Positions 45,299 to 55,250 of a stretch of 64,000 bases of DNA are shown piece after piece; position 1 is the first letter of the stretch, and every line of letters begins with the position of its first letter. This stretch comes from Thioalkalicoccus limnaeus (GTDB taxonomy: Bacteria > Pseudomonadota > Gammaproteobacteria > Chromatiales > Chromatiaceae): positions 62,001-126,000 of the forward strand of contig NZ_JBDKXB010000001.1 in assembly GCF_041197575.1 (NCBI RefSeq). The letters run 5' to 3'. Both the position numbers and the translations under genes were made by a program. The notes below the pieces were generated by a model that was not told the DNA's origin, did no database searches, and was given only the letters and a program-made list of their open reading frames with translations.

Positions 45299-46423
45299 AT
45301 GTTTACGCGTGACAGGCTTGCCCGCTCCCGCCGCTGGGTCGTCAAGATCGGCAGCGCTTTGTTGACCCGCAATGGCCAGGGCCTGGATCGGCAGGTCCTG
45401 GAACCCTGGGTCGACCAGATGGCCGCGCGCCGGATCGGCGGCGATGATTTGGTGTTGGTCTCGTCCGGGGCCGTTGCCGAAGGCATGGTGCGGATGGGTT
45501 GGACGCGGCGACCGAAGGCGCTCCATGAGCTGCAAGCCGCCGCCGCGATCGGGCAGATGGGACTGGTCCGCGCCTACGAGGACTGCTTCGCGAAGCGCGG
45601 CCTGCATACGGCGCAGGTCCTGTTGACGCGCGATGATCTCGCCGATCGGCGACGTTACCTGAATGCGCGCTCGACGCTACGGACGCTGTTGCGGCTGGGG
45701 GTCATCCCTGTCGTGAACGAGAACGACACGGTGGCGACCGATGAGCTCCGGTTCGGCGACAACGACACCCTCGCGGCCTTGGTCGCGAATCTGATCGAGG
45801 CCGAGGTGCTGGTTCTATTGACCGACCAGCAGGGCTTGTTCGACAGTGACCCGCGCATCGATCCACAGGCCAGGCTGATCGAGGAGGTGCGGGTCGACGA
45901 TCCGCGGCTCGATCAGGTCGCCGGTGAGAGCCTCGGTGGCCTCGGGCGCGGCGGCATGATCACCAAGGTGCGCGCTGCGCGGCTGGCCGCGCGTTCCGGA
46001 ACCGCAACCGTGATCGCCTCCGGTCATGGTGACCACATTCTGGTCCGCATTGGCCATGGGGAGGCGGTCGGCACCTTGCTGGTGCCGGCGCAGGAACCGC
46101 AGGCGGCGCGCAAACAATGGCTCGCTGGCCATCTGGAGGTCAGAGGCCGCTTGACGCTCGACGATGGCGCCGTGCGCGCGTTGCGCGAGCAAGGCACCAG
46201 CCTGCTCGCGGTCGGTGTGCGTGCCGTCCATGGTAGCTTCAAGCGCGGCGAGGTCGTGGCCTGTGTCGATGAGCAGGGTCGCGAGATCGCGCGTGGTTTG
46301 ATCAACTACGACGCGCTGGAAACGACCCGCATCAAGGGCCAGCCGAGTTCCCGGTTCGAAGCCATCCTCGGGGTCTTGGTCGAGCCCGAATTGATCCATC
46401 GCGACAACCTGGTTCTGATCTGA
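45299..46423 (+). CDS. proB: Glutamate 5-kinase
   Basis: The 374-residue protein makes glutamyl phosphate, the first step to proline. The amino-acid kinase domain has VVKIGSALLTRNGQGLD near residue 15, VSSGAVAEGMVRMG near 57, and VNENDTVATDELRFGDNDTL near 138. The C-terminal PUA domain begins near 280 and is normal for the long form. It sits six bases after obgE, a pairing seen in many gammaproteobacteria. All substrate-binding motifs are intact. Confidence 0.96.
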   Translation: MFTRDRLARSRRWVVKIGSALLTRNGQGLDRQVLEPWVDQMAARRIGGDDLVLVSSGAVAEGMVRMGWTRRPKALHELQAAAAIGQMGLVRAYEDCFAKRGLHTAQVLLTRDDLADRRRYLNARSTLRTLLRLGVIPVVNENDTVATDELRFGDNDTLAALVANLIEAEVLVLLTDQQGLFDSDPRIDPQARLIEEVRVDDPRLDQVAGESLGGLGRGGMITKVRAARLAARSGTATVIASGHGDHILVRIGHGEAVGTLLVPAQEPQAARKQWLAGHLEVRGRLTLDDGAVRALREQGTSLLAVGVRAVHGSFKRGEVVACVDEQGREIARGLINYDALETTRIKGQPSSRFEAILGVLVEPELIHRDNLVLI

Positions 46424-46456
46424 GTTGGTCTCATCCCGGCTGCTGAGGGCACCATC

Positions 46457-47185
46457 GTGCGGCAGATCGTCTTGGACACCGAAACCACCGGCCTCGATCC
46501 GGCGGCGGGTCACCGGATCATCGAGATCGGGTGTGTCGAACTGGTCGATCGCCGTCCGACGGGTCGCACCTTCCATCAGTATCTGCAACCGGATCGCGAG
46601 ATCGAGGCCGGAGCGGTGTCCGTTCACGGCATCACCGATGCCTTTCTGCGCGATAAGCCGCGTTTCGGCGATATCGCCGATGAGCTGCTGGGCTATCTGG
46701 AAGGGGCCGAGCTGATCATCCACAACGCCTCGTTCGACCTGGGTTTTCTCGACCACGAGCTTAAACGGTGGCGGGGCGATGCGCGCCCGCTCGCCGAACT
46801 GTGCTCGGTGACCGACACGCTGGTCCTCGCGCGAACCCTCCATCCGAGTCAGCGCAACAGCCTGGATGCGCTGTGCAAGCGCTATGGCATCGACAATTCG
46901 CACCGGGATCGGCACGGCGCCCTGCTCGACGCGGAGATCCTCGCTGACGTCTATCTCGCGATGACCGGCGGGCAGGTCAGTTTGTTCTTTGGCGGGGCGG
47001 GGCAGGAGTCGCCGGTTCAACGGGCGGAGCGTCGCGGTGCCCCGGCGCGGTTACCGGTCGGCCGGCCGAGCTTGCCGGTGGTTCGGGCCAACGATGCGGA
47101 ACTCGCCGCGCATGATCGACAACTCGCTGCGATCGACAAGGCCAGCGGCGGTCACTGCCTGTGGCGCAGATCGCCGAGGGTCTGA
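46457..47185 (+). CDS. dnaQ: DNA polymerase III epsilon subunit (proofreading exonuclease)
   Basis: The 242-residue protein has the DEDDh exonuclease motifs: VLDTETTGLDP (Exo I), HNASFDLGFLDHEL (Exo II) and HGALLDAEILADVYLAM with the catalytic histidine (Exo III). It removes mispaired bases during replication. The start is GTG at 46457. The C-terminal tail after residue 190 should bind the alpha subunit. It is convergent with fnr, 147 bases away. Confidence 0.95.
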   Translation: MRQIVLDTETTGLDPAAGHRIIEIGCVELVDRRPTGRTFHQYLQPDREIEAGAVSVHGITDAFLRDKPRFGDIADELLGYLEGAELIIHNASFDLGFLDHELKRWRGDARPLAELCSVTDTLVLARTLHPSQRNSLDALCKRYGIDNSHRDRHGALLDAEILADVYLAMTGGQVSLFFGGAGQESPVQRAERRGAPARLPVGRPSLPVVRANDAELAAHDRQLAAIDKASGGHCLWRRSPRV

Positions 47186-47332
47186 TCCTGATTTTCGAAC
47201 CGCGCAAAGACCTGTTAGGGCGGGGCGCACTGGCCGGCGAGACTCGTCGACCCTCTGCGCTCGTGCGTCGACCCTGTCGCACGGGTTGAGGCCAAAGCCG
47301 CACGGATGAACTGGCTTTCCGTGTTCGATGGC

Positions 47333-48091
47333 TCAAGAGGACCGTTGCTGATTCCCTTCCAGCGGCTGATGGCCGACGATCGATTCCAAGCCGCTGATAT
47401 CTCGAATCATGACGTGCTTGCGGTCGACGTGCAGCAGGCCTTCGTCCTGAAAGCGGGTGAAGAGACGGCTGACCGTCTCGACGGCGAGGCCGAGGTAATT
47501 CCCGATCTCGTGGCGGGACATGCTCAGGTAGAAGTCGTACGGCGACAACCCGCGTTTCTGGAGCCGCCGGGAGAGACTGAGCAAGAAGGCCGCTAGGCGT
47601 TCCTCGGCATTGCGTTTGCCGAGCAGCAGCAGCATGTCGGTGTCATGGCCGATCTCCTTGCTCAGCAGGCGAAACATCTGGTGCTGCAGCGACGGGATGC
47701 AGCAGGTCAATTCCTCGAGCCGAGCAAAGGGGATCTCGCAGATCGCCGAGGTCTCTAGCACCCGTGCCGAGCAGATGTGGCAGTCCTTTTCGATCGCGTC
47801 GAGCCCGATGATCTCGCCGGGCAGGTGGAACCCCAAGACCTGTTCGCCGCCTTCCTCGCTCGGGGAATAGGTCTTTACGGAGCCGGTCTTGACGACGTAC
47901 AGAGAGCGGAACCGCTCGCCGCTGCGAAACAGATAATCGCCGCGGTGGAGGGGGCGGCTGCGTTTGACGATGCCGTCGAGTCGTTCGACGTCCTCGGGAC
48001 AGAGCCCCATCGGTAGACACAGGGTAGCGAGGTTGCAGTTCCGGCAGGCGACCCGGATCGTCTCGAATGAAATCACCTTGTGCTGAGTCAA
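47333..48091 (-). CDS. fnr: Oxygen-sensing transcription regulator FNR
   Basis: The 252-residue protein is an FNR/ANR-type regulator. Cys16, Cys19 and Cys25 (CRNCNLATLC) plus a fourth cysteine in EKDCHICSA near residue 104 can hold the oxygen-sensitive [4Fe-4S] cluster. A cAMP-type beta-barrel, dimer helix and helix-turn-helix follow; the recognition helix ETVSRLFTRFQ has the FNR E-x2-SR pattern. It would switch genes between anoxic light and oxic growth. An FNR-like box lies 44 bases upstream of its own start. Confidence 0.95.
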   Translation of the reverse strand: MTQHKVISFETIRVACRNCNLATLCLPMGLCPEDVERLDGIVKRSRPLHRGDYLFRSGERFRSLYVVKTGSVKTYSPSEEGGEQVLGFHLPGEIIGLDAIEKDCHICSARVLETSAICEIPFARLEELTCCIPSLQHQMFRLLSKEIGHDTDMLLLLGKRNAEERLAAFLLSLSRRLQKRGLSPYDFYLSMSRHEIGNYLGLAVETVSRLFTRFQDEGLLHVDRKHVMIRDISGLESIVGHQPLEGNQQRSS

Positions 48092-48134
48092 AGCGGCCCC
48101 CTCGCGCGTTGTTGGGGGTATTTTGGATCCTTAT

Positions 48135-48148
48135 TTGACCTGGATCAA
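48135..48148. promoter_or_regulatory. FNR box upstream of fnr
   Basis: TTGAC-CTGG-ATCAA matches the FNR consensus TTGAT-N4-ATCAA at nine of ten defined positions. It lies 44-57 bases before the fnr start, so FNR probably controls its own gene, as in many bacteria. Whether it activates or represses cannot be decided without the transcription start. Confidence 0.7.
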
Positions 48149-48388
48149 GCAAATCAAGTCCATGAGCTCAGCATGGTTTGGTCCCACCCGGCTAGCCAAC
48201 TGGGCGACGGGCAATTAGATCAAAGCGCAACGAACCCGAGGGTCTGGGGGCTCGATGCATCGGGACCTGTCCCGTGGCTGCCCGGGGGGCTTCGATATGA
48301 AGCTCGCGCCGCGAGCGGGGAGCCGGGACCGGTGGCTCCGGTTCGCCAGGGTGGGAAAGAGAGCGGGTGGGAATCGCGACCCGGTGGG

Positions 48389-48420
48389 CTGTGACCGAGG
48401 GCTCAGCACCCCGGTCACAG
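48389..48420. terminator. Inverted repeat after the sulfur globule protein gene
   Basis: CTGTGACCG (48389-48397) pairs perfectly with CGGTCACAG (48412-48420) around a 14-base loop. It lies 18 bases after the sgp stop on the minus strand. No T run follows, so it may end or stabilise the sgp message rather than work as a classic terminator. Confidence 0.5.
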
Positions 48421-48437
48421 CTCGCGGGGCTCAGTGA

Positions 48438-48836
48438 CTACTTGGCTTCATCCGTTGCCGGGGCCGCAGGCGCCGCGAACGGCGCGCCCCAACCATAGTG
48501 CGGGGCACCGCCCCAGCCATAGGGTGCGCCATACCCATAGGGCGCGCCGTAGCCGTAGGGTCCGCCCCAGCCGTAGGGGCCATAGCCATACCAATCGCGG
48601 TACCGGTTATAGCCGCGACCCAGGCCGCGGCCTCCGCCGCTGAAGTTCATGTTGAAGTCGCCATAGCCGTCGCCGAACATGTCGTTCCACCAGTCGTTGT
48701 AGCCACGGCCATAGCCGGGTCCTCCCCAACCTGGCCCCCAGCCCGGACCGCCCCACCAGGCCTGGGCCGAGGTCATCGAGAAGGTGGCGACCCCGGCGAT
48801 TGCCGCGATACCCATCACTTTTGCTAACCTTTTCAT
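48438..48836 (-). CDS. sgp: Sulfur globule protein (CV1/CV2-like)
   Basis: The 132-residue protein has a Sec signal (MKRLAKVMGI to AQA, about residues 1-26). A mature part very rich in Gly, Tyr, Trp and Pro follows: WWGGPGWGPGWGGPGYGRGY and repeats like YGAPYG. This is the makeup of the proteins that coat sulfur globules in the periplasm of purple sulfur bacteria. I used ATG at 48836, which starts the signal and has GGAG about 13 bases upstream; a TTG 18 bases earlier is less likely. A near-consensus promoter lies about 105 bases upstream. Which of SgpA, B or C it equals is not clear. Confidence 0.85.
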   Translation of the reverse strand: MKRLAKVMGIAAIAGVATFSMTSAQAWWGGPGWGPGWGGPGYGRGYNDWWNDMFGDGYGDFNMNFSGGGRGLGRGYNRYRDWYGYGPYGWGGPYGYGAPYGYGAPYGWGGAPHYGWGAPFAAPAAPATDEAK

Positions 48837-48940
48837 GATTCTGACTCTCTCCAATTGATATCGTCGTTGAGGGTCTTGTCGTGAGACCGCGACCCGAGCG
48901 GCGCGGCGAGTTAGCTCCGCAAGTTGGCGAAACTCCCACG

Positions 48941-48969
48941 ATTATAGGAAGGCCCCTGATGATTGTGAA
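48941..48969 (-). promoter_or_regulatory. Sigma-70 promoter for sgp
   Basis: On the minus strand TTCACA (48969-48964) and TATAAT (48946-48941) are 17 bases apart: five of six and six of six matches to consensus. This is unusually strong for such GC-rich DNA and suits a very abundant structural protein. The leader would be about 100 bases. Confidence 0.75.
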
Positions 48970-49141
48970 GGGGGCCAATAGTCTGTATCAATGCTGCGAA
49001 AGGGCGTTCGGGAGCGACCGCCCGGGCCTGTGCGAGGTGGCGGCTCGGGCGGCCGAGAGGCGACAGTGGATTGAGGCGTCTCGTCAGATTTGGTAGCTTT
49101 ACGGGTTACGGGGCTGTCCCATCCTTCGTCCTCCCCCACTT

Positions 49142-50784
<1,643 letters not shown>

Positions 50785-50788
<4 letters not shown>

Positions 50789-51627
50789 TGCGCTTGCTGG
50801 GATTCGAGGTCGGCCTGGATCGCCCGCTGTTCCTGATCGCCGGCCCTTGTGTGATCGAAAGCGAGACGCTGGCCCAAGAGACGGCCGGTCAGCTCGAGGA
50901 GATCACCGCGCGGCTCGGGATCCCCTTCATCTTCAAGTCATCGTTCGATAAGGCGAATCGGTCGTCCGGCGCGAGTTTCCGCGGGCCCGGGCTGGAACGC
51001 GGCTTGGCGATCCTCGAAGGGGTGCGCGACAAGATCGGCGTGCCGGTGCTGACCGACGTCCATGAGGACACGCCGCTGTCCGAGGTGGCCGCGGTCGTCG
51101 ATGTGCTGCAGACGCCGGCTTTTCTCTGTCGCCAGACGAACTTCATCCGGGCCGTGGCGGCCCAAGGCCGGCCGGTCAATATCAAGAAGGGGCAGTTCCT
51201 GGCCCCGTGGGATATGGCCCAGGTCGTCGCCAAGGCGCGCAGCACCGGCAATGAAGCCATCCTGGTCTGCGAACGGGGGGTGTCCTTCGGCTACAACAAT
51301 CTGGTTGCCGATATGCGCGCCCTCGCGGTGATGCGCGAGACCCGCTGCCCGGTCGTGTTCGATGCGACCCACGCGGTGCAGCTTCCGGGGGGGCAGGGTG
51401 ACAGGTCCGGCGGCCAACGCGAGTTCGTGCCGGTGCTGGCGCGGGCCGCGGTGGCGGCTGGGATCGCCGGCCTGTTCGTCGAGACGCATCCGGACCCGGA
51501 TGCGGCGTTGAGCGATGGACCCAATTCCTGGCCCCTGCACCGTTTGTCGCCGTTGTTGGAAACGCTCGTCGAGATCGACCGTCTGGTCAAGGCACACGGC
51601 CTCATCGAGACGGAAGGCGTAAACTGA
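50785..51627 (+). CDS. kdsA: 3-deoxy-D-manno-octulosonate 8-phosphate synthase
   Basis: The 280-residue protein makes KDO-8-phosphate for the lipopolysaccharide core from arabinose-5-phosphate and PEP. Typical motifs are FLIAGPCVIESETLAQETAG, FKSSFDKANRSSGASFRGPG near residue 50, DVHED near 90 and FDATHAVQLPGGQG near 192. The presence of CRQTNF and the C-terminal region suggests the usual TIM-barrel form. ATG at 50785 overlaps the pyrG stop. Confidence 0.97.
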
Positions 51628-51688
51628 GGCGCCTCGAGGTGCCGTGCCGGCGAAGCCGCCGGATCGCATTTTTTGGAGAACCGAATCC

Positions 51689-52966
51689 ATGTCCGAGATC
51701 GTTGATATCCGAGCCCGTGAAATTCTCGATTCGCGCGGCAATCCGACCGTCGAGGTCGATGTCTTTACCGCCGACGGTGCGATCGGCCGCGCGGCCGTGC
51801 CCTCGGGGGCATCGACCGGGTCGCGCGAGGCCTTGGAACTGCGTGACTCGGGCGCGAGCCGCTACGGCGGCAAAGGGGTGACGCAGGCTGTTTCCCATGT
51901 CACTGGAGAACTCCGCAACGCCCTGATCGGCCAAGAGGTCGCGGATCAAGCGTCGTTGGATCGGCGTATGATCGACCTGGATGGTACCGACAACAAGGGA
52001 CGGCTCGGCGCAAATGCGATCCTCGGTGTGTCGATGGCCGCCGCGCACGCGGCCGCGCAGGAACGCGCGTTGCCCCTGTACCGGTACCTGTCGAGCGGAC
52101 CCTACCAGTTGCCGGTCCCGATGATGAACATCATCAACGGCGGCGCGCATGCGGCCAACAGCGTCGATTTTCAGGAATTCATGGTGCTGCCGGTCGGGGC
52201 GCCGAACCTGCGCGAAGCGGTGCGTTATGGTGCCGAGATCTTCCATGCGCTGAAGGCGGTGCTCGGTCGCCGAGGACTGGCGACCGCGGTCGGCGACGAG
52301 GGTGGGTTCGCGCCCGATCTGCCATCGAACGAGGCGGCGGTCGAGGTGATCCTCGAGGCCATCGACAAGGCTGGTTTCGAGGCCGGCCGGGACATCTTCC
52401 TCGGTCTCGATGTCGCGAGCTCCGAGTTCTACCGGGACGGTCTCTATGATTTGGCTGGCGAGGGTCGGCGCCTGGATGCGGCTGGGCTCGTCGATCTGCT
52501 GGCCGACTGGGTCGACCGCTATCCGATCCTGTCGATCGAGGACGGCATGGCCGAGGGCGATTGGGCCGGATGGAAACTCCTGTCGGATCGTTTGGGACAG
52601 CGCGTGCAGTTGGTCGGCGATGACTTGTTCGTGACCAACACGCGGATCCTTGAAGAAGGTATCGACAAGGGGATTGCCAACTCGATCCTGATCAAGGTCA
52701 ATCAGATCGGGACACTGACCGAGACCCGTGCGGCGATCGACATGGCTCAGGCCGCCGGTTACACGACCGTGATATCGCATCGTTCGGGCGAGACCGAGGA
52801 CACCACGATTGCCGATCTCGCGGTCGCGACCCATGCCGGCCAGATCAAGACCGGGTCGTTGTCGCGATCGGATCGGGTCGCCAAATACAATCAACTGATG
52901 CGCATCGAGGAGCAACTCGGCGACGAGGCCACCTATGCCGGTCGCACCGCCTTCCGGTGGCTCTGA
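51689..52966 (+). CDS. eno: Enolase
   Basis: The 425-residue protein interconverts 2-phosphoglycerate and PEP. It has AREILDSRGNPTVEVDVF at the start, PSGASTGSREALELRD near 38, GDEGGFAPDLPSNEAA near 205 (metal and catalytic residues) and the enolase signature ILIKVNQIGTLTET near 337. SHRSGETEDTTIADLAV follows near 370. GGAGAA eight bases before ATG 51689 fixes the start. It is slightly shorter than E. coli enolase, as is normal. Confidence 0.98.
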   Translation: MSEIVDIRAREILDSRGNPTVEVDVFTADGAIGRAAVPSGASTGSREALELRDSGASRYGGKGVTQAVSHVTGELRNALIGQEVADQASLDRRMIDLDGTDNKGRLGANAILGVSMAAAHAAAQERALPLYRYLSSGPYQLPVPMMNIINGGAHAANSVDFQEFMVLPVGAPNLREAVRYGAEIFHALKAVLGRRGLATAVGDEGGFAPDLPSNEAAVEVILEAIDKAGFEAGRDIFLGLDVASSEFYRDGLYDLAGEGRRLDAAGLVDLLADWVDRYPILSIEDGMAEGDWAGWKLLSDRLGQRVQLVGDDLFVTNTRILEEGIDKGIANSILIKVNQIGTLTETRAAIDMAQAAGYTTVISHRSGETEDTTIADLAVATHAGQIKTGSLSRSDRVAKYNQLMRIEEQLGDEATYAGRTAFRWL

Positions 52967-53025
52967 CGTGGGCGGCCCTGGTGCCGCGGGTTGCGCTGAT
53001 CGCTGATCCTCGACCGGTTTCGCGT

Positions 53026-53319
53026 ATGCGCTGGCTCATCGTCATTCTGCTGTTGCTGTTGGGTCTGCTCCAGTATCGGCTGTGGGTCGGCGAGGGCAGC
53101 CTGGCCGAGGTCCACGCATTGCGCGGCGAGATTGCGCGCCAGCACGAGGAGCTGGCGGCGATGCGCGTCCGTAACGCCGCGCTCCAGGCGGAGGTCCAGA
53201 GTCTGCGCGAGGGCTTCGATGCGTTGGAGGAGCGCGCACGCAGCGATCTGGGGATGATCAAGCGCGGCGAGATCTTCCTGCAGATCCTGGACGAGCCTGC
53301 GCACGGAGCGACGCGATGA
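53026..53319 (+). CDS. ftsB: Cell division protein FtsB
   Basis: The 97-residue protein is a bitopic division protein: a membrane helix at residues 3-18 (WLIVILLLLLGLLQYRLW) followed by a coiled coil rich in Leu, Glu and Arg (HALRGEIARQHEELAAMRVR). The conserved EERARSDLGMIKRGEIFLQI end binds FtsL and FtsQ. Its place between eno and ispD is conserved in gammaproteobacteria. ATG at 53026 sets the short cytoplasmic tail; the frame is open earlier without family likeness. Confidence 0.93.
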   Translation: MRWLIVILLLLLGLLQYRLWVGEGSLAEVHALRGEIARQHEELAAMRVRNAALQAEVQSLREGFDALEERARSDLGMIKRGEIFLQILDEPAHGATR

Positions 53320-54059
53320 TGGAGCCTGTGAGATTCTGGGCAGTCGTGCCGGCGGCTGGCGTCGGTCGCCGCGTCGGTGCGCCGATCCCGAAACAGTATC
53401 TGCCGTTGTTCGGGCAGGCCGTCCTCGACCATAGTCTCGAGGTCCTGCTCGGCGAGTCGCGCATCGAGGGCGTCGTGGTTGCCGTCGATCCGCACGACCA
53501 GCGATGGTCGACGACCCGCTATGCCGCCCACCCGAAGGTGCGGAAGGTCGCCGGCGGTGCCGAGCGCTGTCATTCGGTTCTCAATGCGTTGGCCCTGTTG
53601 ACCCAAACGGCGGCCGCCGAGGACTGGGTGCTCGTCCATGACGCGGCGCGGCCCTGTCTGCGCCAAACGGATCTGGCCGCGATGATCGACACCCTGCGGG
53701 CCGACCCGGTGGGCGGGATCCTGGCTGTCCCGGTTTGCGACACGATGAAGCAGGCCGATCGCCAGGGATGCATCGCGCGCACCGTCGTCCGCGACGGCCT
53801 TTGGCATGCGTTCACGCCGCAGATGTTTCGTCTCGGCCCACTGCGGGAAGCCTTGGCGCGCGCACTCGCGGACGGATATCTGGTCACCGATGAAGCGAGC
53901 GGGCTGGAATACATCGGCCAGACGCCGCGACTCGTCGAAGGCCATGCCGACAATATCAAGATCACGCGGCCGGAGGACCTCCCGCTGGCCGAGTTCTATT
54001 TGCGACAGCAGGGGCGAACATGCGAATCGGACAAGGTATCGATGCACACAGATTCGTGA
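53316..54059 (+). CDS. ispD: 2-C-methyl-D-erythritol 4-phosphate cytidylyltransferase
   Basis: The 247-residue protein is the CTP-using step of the MEP isoprenoid route, which here also feeds carotenoids and the bacteriochlorophyll tail. Motifs are VVPAAGVGRRVGAPIPKQYL at the start, VVAVDPHDQRW near 55, WVLVHDAARPCL near 105 and TPQMFRL near 168. It overlaps ftsB by four bases and ispF by 40 bases, an unusually long overlap caused by a C-terminal extension (RQQGRTCESDKVSMHTDS). Confidence 0.96.
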   Translation: MMEPVRFWAVVPAAGVGRRVGAPIPKQYLPLFGQAVLDHSLEVLLGESRIEGVVVAVDPHDQRWSTTRYAAHPKVRKVAGGAERCHSVLNALALLTQTAAAEDWVLVHDAARPCLRQTDLAAMIDTLRADPVGGILAVPVCDTMKQADRQGCIARTVVRDGLWHAFTPQMFRLGPLREALARALADGYLVTDEASGLEYIGQTPRLVEGHADNIKITRPEDLPLAEFYLRQQGRTCESDKVSMHTDS

Positions 54060-54490
54060 CCGGTCGCCCCTTGGTGCTTGGCGGGGTCGCGATCGACCAC
54101 GATCAGGGACTGGAGGCGCACTCGGATGGCGATGTCGTGATCCATGCGTTGTGCGATGCGCTGCTCGGGGCCGCCGGGCTCGGGGACATCGGCCGGCATT
54201 TCCCGGATACCGATGCGGCCTTTGCCGGGATCGACAGCCGCATCCTGTTGCGTCGGGTCATCGCGAGTCTGCGCGAACAGGGTCTGGCCGTGCACAACGC
54301 CGATATCACGATCGTCGCCCAGCGGCCGCGGATGGCGGCCCATATCCCGGCGATGGTCGAGGTCCTCGCGGCGGACATGGGATGCCCCCCGGCGCGGGTC
54401 AATGTCAAGGCGACGACGACGGAGCGGATGGGATTCACGGGTCGCGGCGAGGGCATCGCCGCGTCGGCCGTGGTCCTCTTGTCTTCCTGA
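54020..54490 (+). CDS. ispF: 2-C-methyl-D-erythritol 2,4-cyclodiphosphate synthase
   Basis: The 156-residue trimeric enzyme closes the cyclic diphosphate in the MEP pathway. The metal ligands lie in GIDAHRF at residues 7-13, EAHSDGDVVIHALCDALLGA near 32, and DIGRHFPDTD near 55; KATTTERMGFTGRGEGIAA near 130 completes the site. ATG at 54020 lies inside the ispD gene. The length and all ligands are standard. Confidence 0.97.
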   Translation: MRIGQGIDAHRFVTGRPLVLGGVAIDHDQGLEAHSDGDVVIHALCDALLGAAGLGDIGRHFPDTDAAFAGIDSRILLRRVIASLREQGLAVHNADITIVAQRPRMAAHIPAMVEVLAADMGCPPARVNVKATTTERMGFTGRGEGIAASAVVLLSS

Positions 54491-54531
54491 TCGGTTCGCG
54501 GCGAAGCGGATGGCGGGCGCCGTGGCGCGCC

Positions 54532-55080
54532 TCACCGTTGGCCCGCGCGTTCGGCGCGTGCCTTGTTCGGGTTGCGCAGCAGGACGTACAGGGCGCCGGT
54601 TCCGCCGTCGCGGCGCGTCGCCGAGCAGAAGGCCAAGACGTCACGGCGCAGTCGCAGCCAGTAATTGACCTTGCGTTTGAGTACCGGCTGCCCCGAGCCG
54701 AATCCCTTGCCGTGGATGATCCGCGCGCAGCGGATGCGCCGTTCGTGGCATTCGCGCAGGAAGGCCCAGAGCGTCTCCCGGGCGAGCTCGGCGGTCAGGC
54801 CGTGCAGGTCGAGTTCCAGTCCGATCTCGAGATCGCCGCGTTGCAGGTCCGAGAAGAGCCGTTTCTGAATCCCCGGGCGGGCGAATTCGAGATATTCATG
54901 GGTGTCGACTTCGGCCTCCGACAAGGTATCGAGCAGCTCGTCGTCGTCGGCCAGTCTCGGGCGGGGCCTCGGTCTCGGCCGCTGGCGATAGGGTTCGACC
55001 TGGTCGTGGCGCAAGGGCTCGATCCCTTCGGTCTCGGCGCGAAAGAGGTCACGATCGGCTGGCGGTATGGATTTGCTCAT
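54532..55080 (-). CDS. smr: Smr domain protein
   Basis: The 182-residue protein has an N-terminal linker with an Arg-Pro run (RQRPRPRPRPRL) and a C-terminal Smr domain: LELDLHGLTAELARETLWAF near residue 87, ARIIHGKGFGSGQPVLKRKV near 118 and the closing TGALYVLLRNP. Stand-alone Smr proteins such as SmrB cleave mRNA at collided ribosomes, using the DLHG and HGKG motifs seen here. It is convergent with ispF and diverges from surE. SmrA or SmrB cannot be fixed from this alone. Confidence 0.9.
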   Translation of the reverse strand: MSKSIPPADRDLFRAETEGIEPLRHDQVEPYRQRPRPRPRPRLADDDELLDTLSEAEVDTHEYLEFARPGIQKRLFSDLQRGDLEIGLELDLHGLTAELARETLWAFLRECHERRIRCARIIHGKGFGSGQPVLKRKVNYWLRLRRDVLAFCSATRRDGGTGALYVLLRNPNKARAERAGQR

Positions 55081-55250
55081 GGTTGCTACCTCGTGCGAGG
55101 CCTCGGGGCGTGTCGCGCAGGACGCGGCGCCTTCGCACTATCCGGCCGGCCGTGGTCTGGGGTGCGGCGAGCGTATCGAGGTCGATTGGGATCTGGCATC
55201 CTTCGGCCGGGGTTGCAAGGGTCCGGTGAACAGGCGAGAGAGGGTGCATC

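Larger units (their letters stand above)
48092..48437. other. Gene-free 346-base gap upstream of fnr and downstream of sgp
   Basis: This stretch has the FNR-like box near its left end and a long-stem inverted repeat near its right end, both listed separately. I see no coding frame with family likeness in the remaining 200 bases. Confidence 0.5.
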
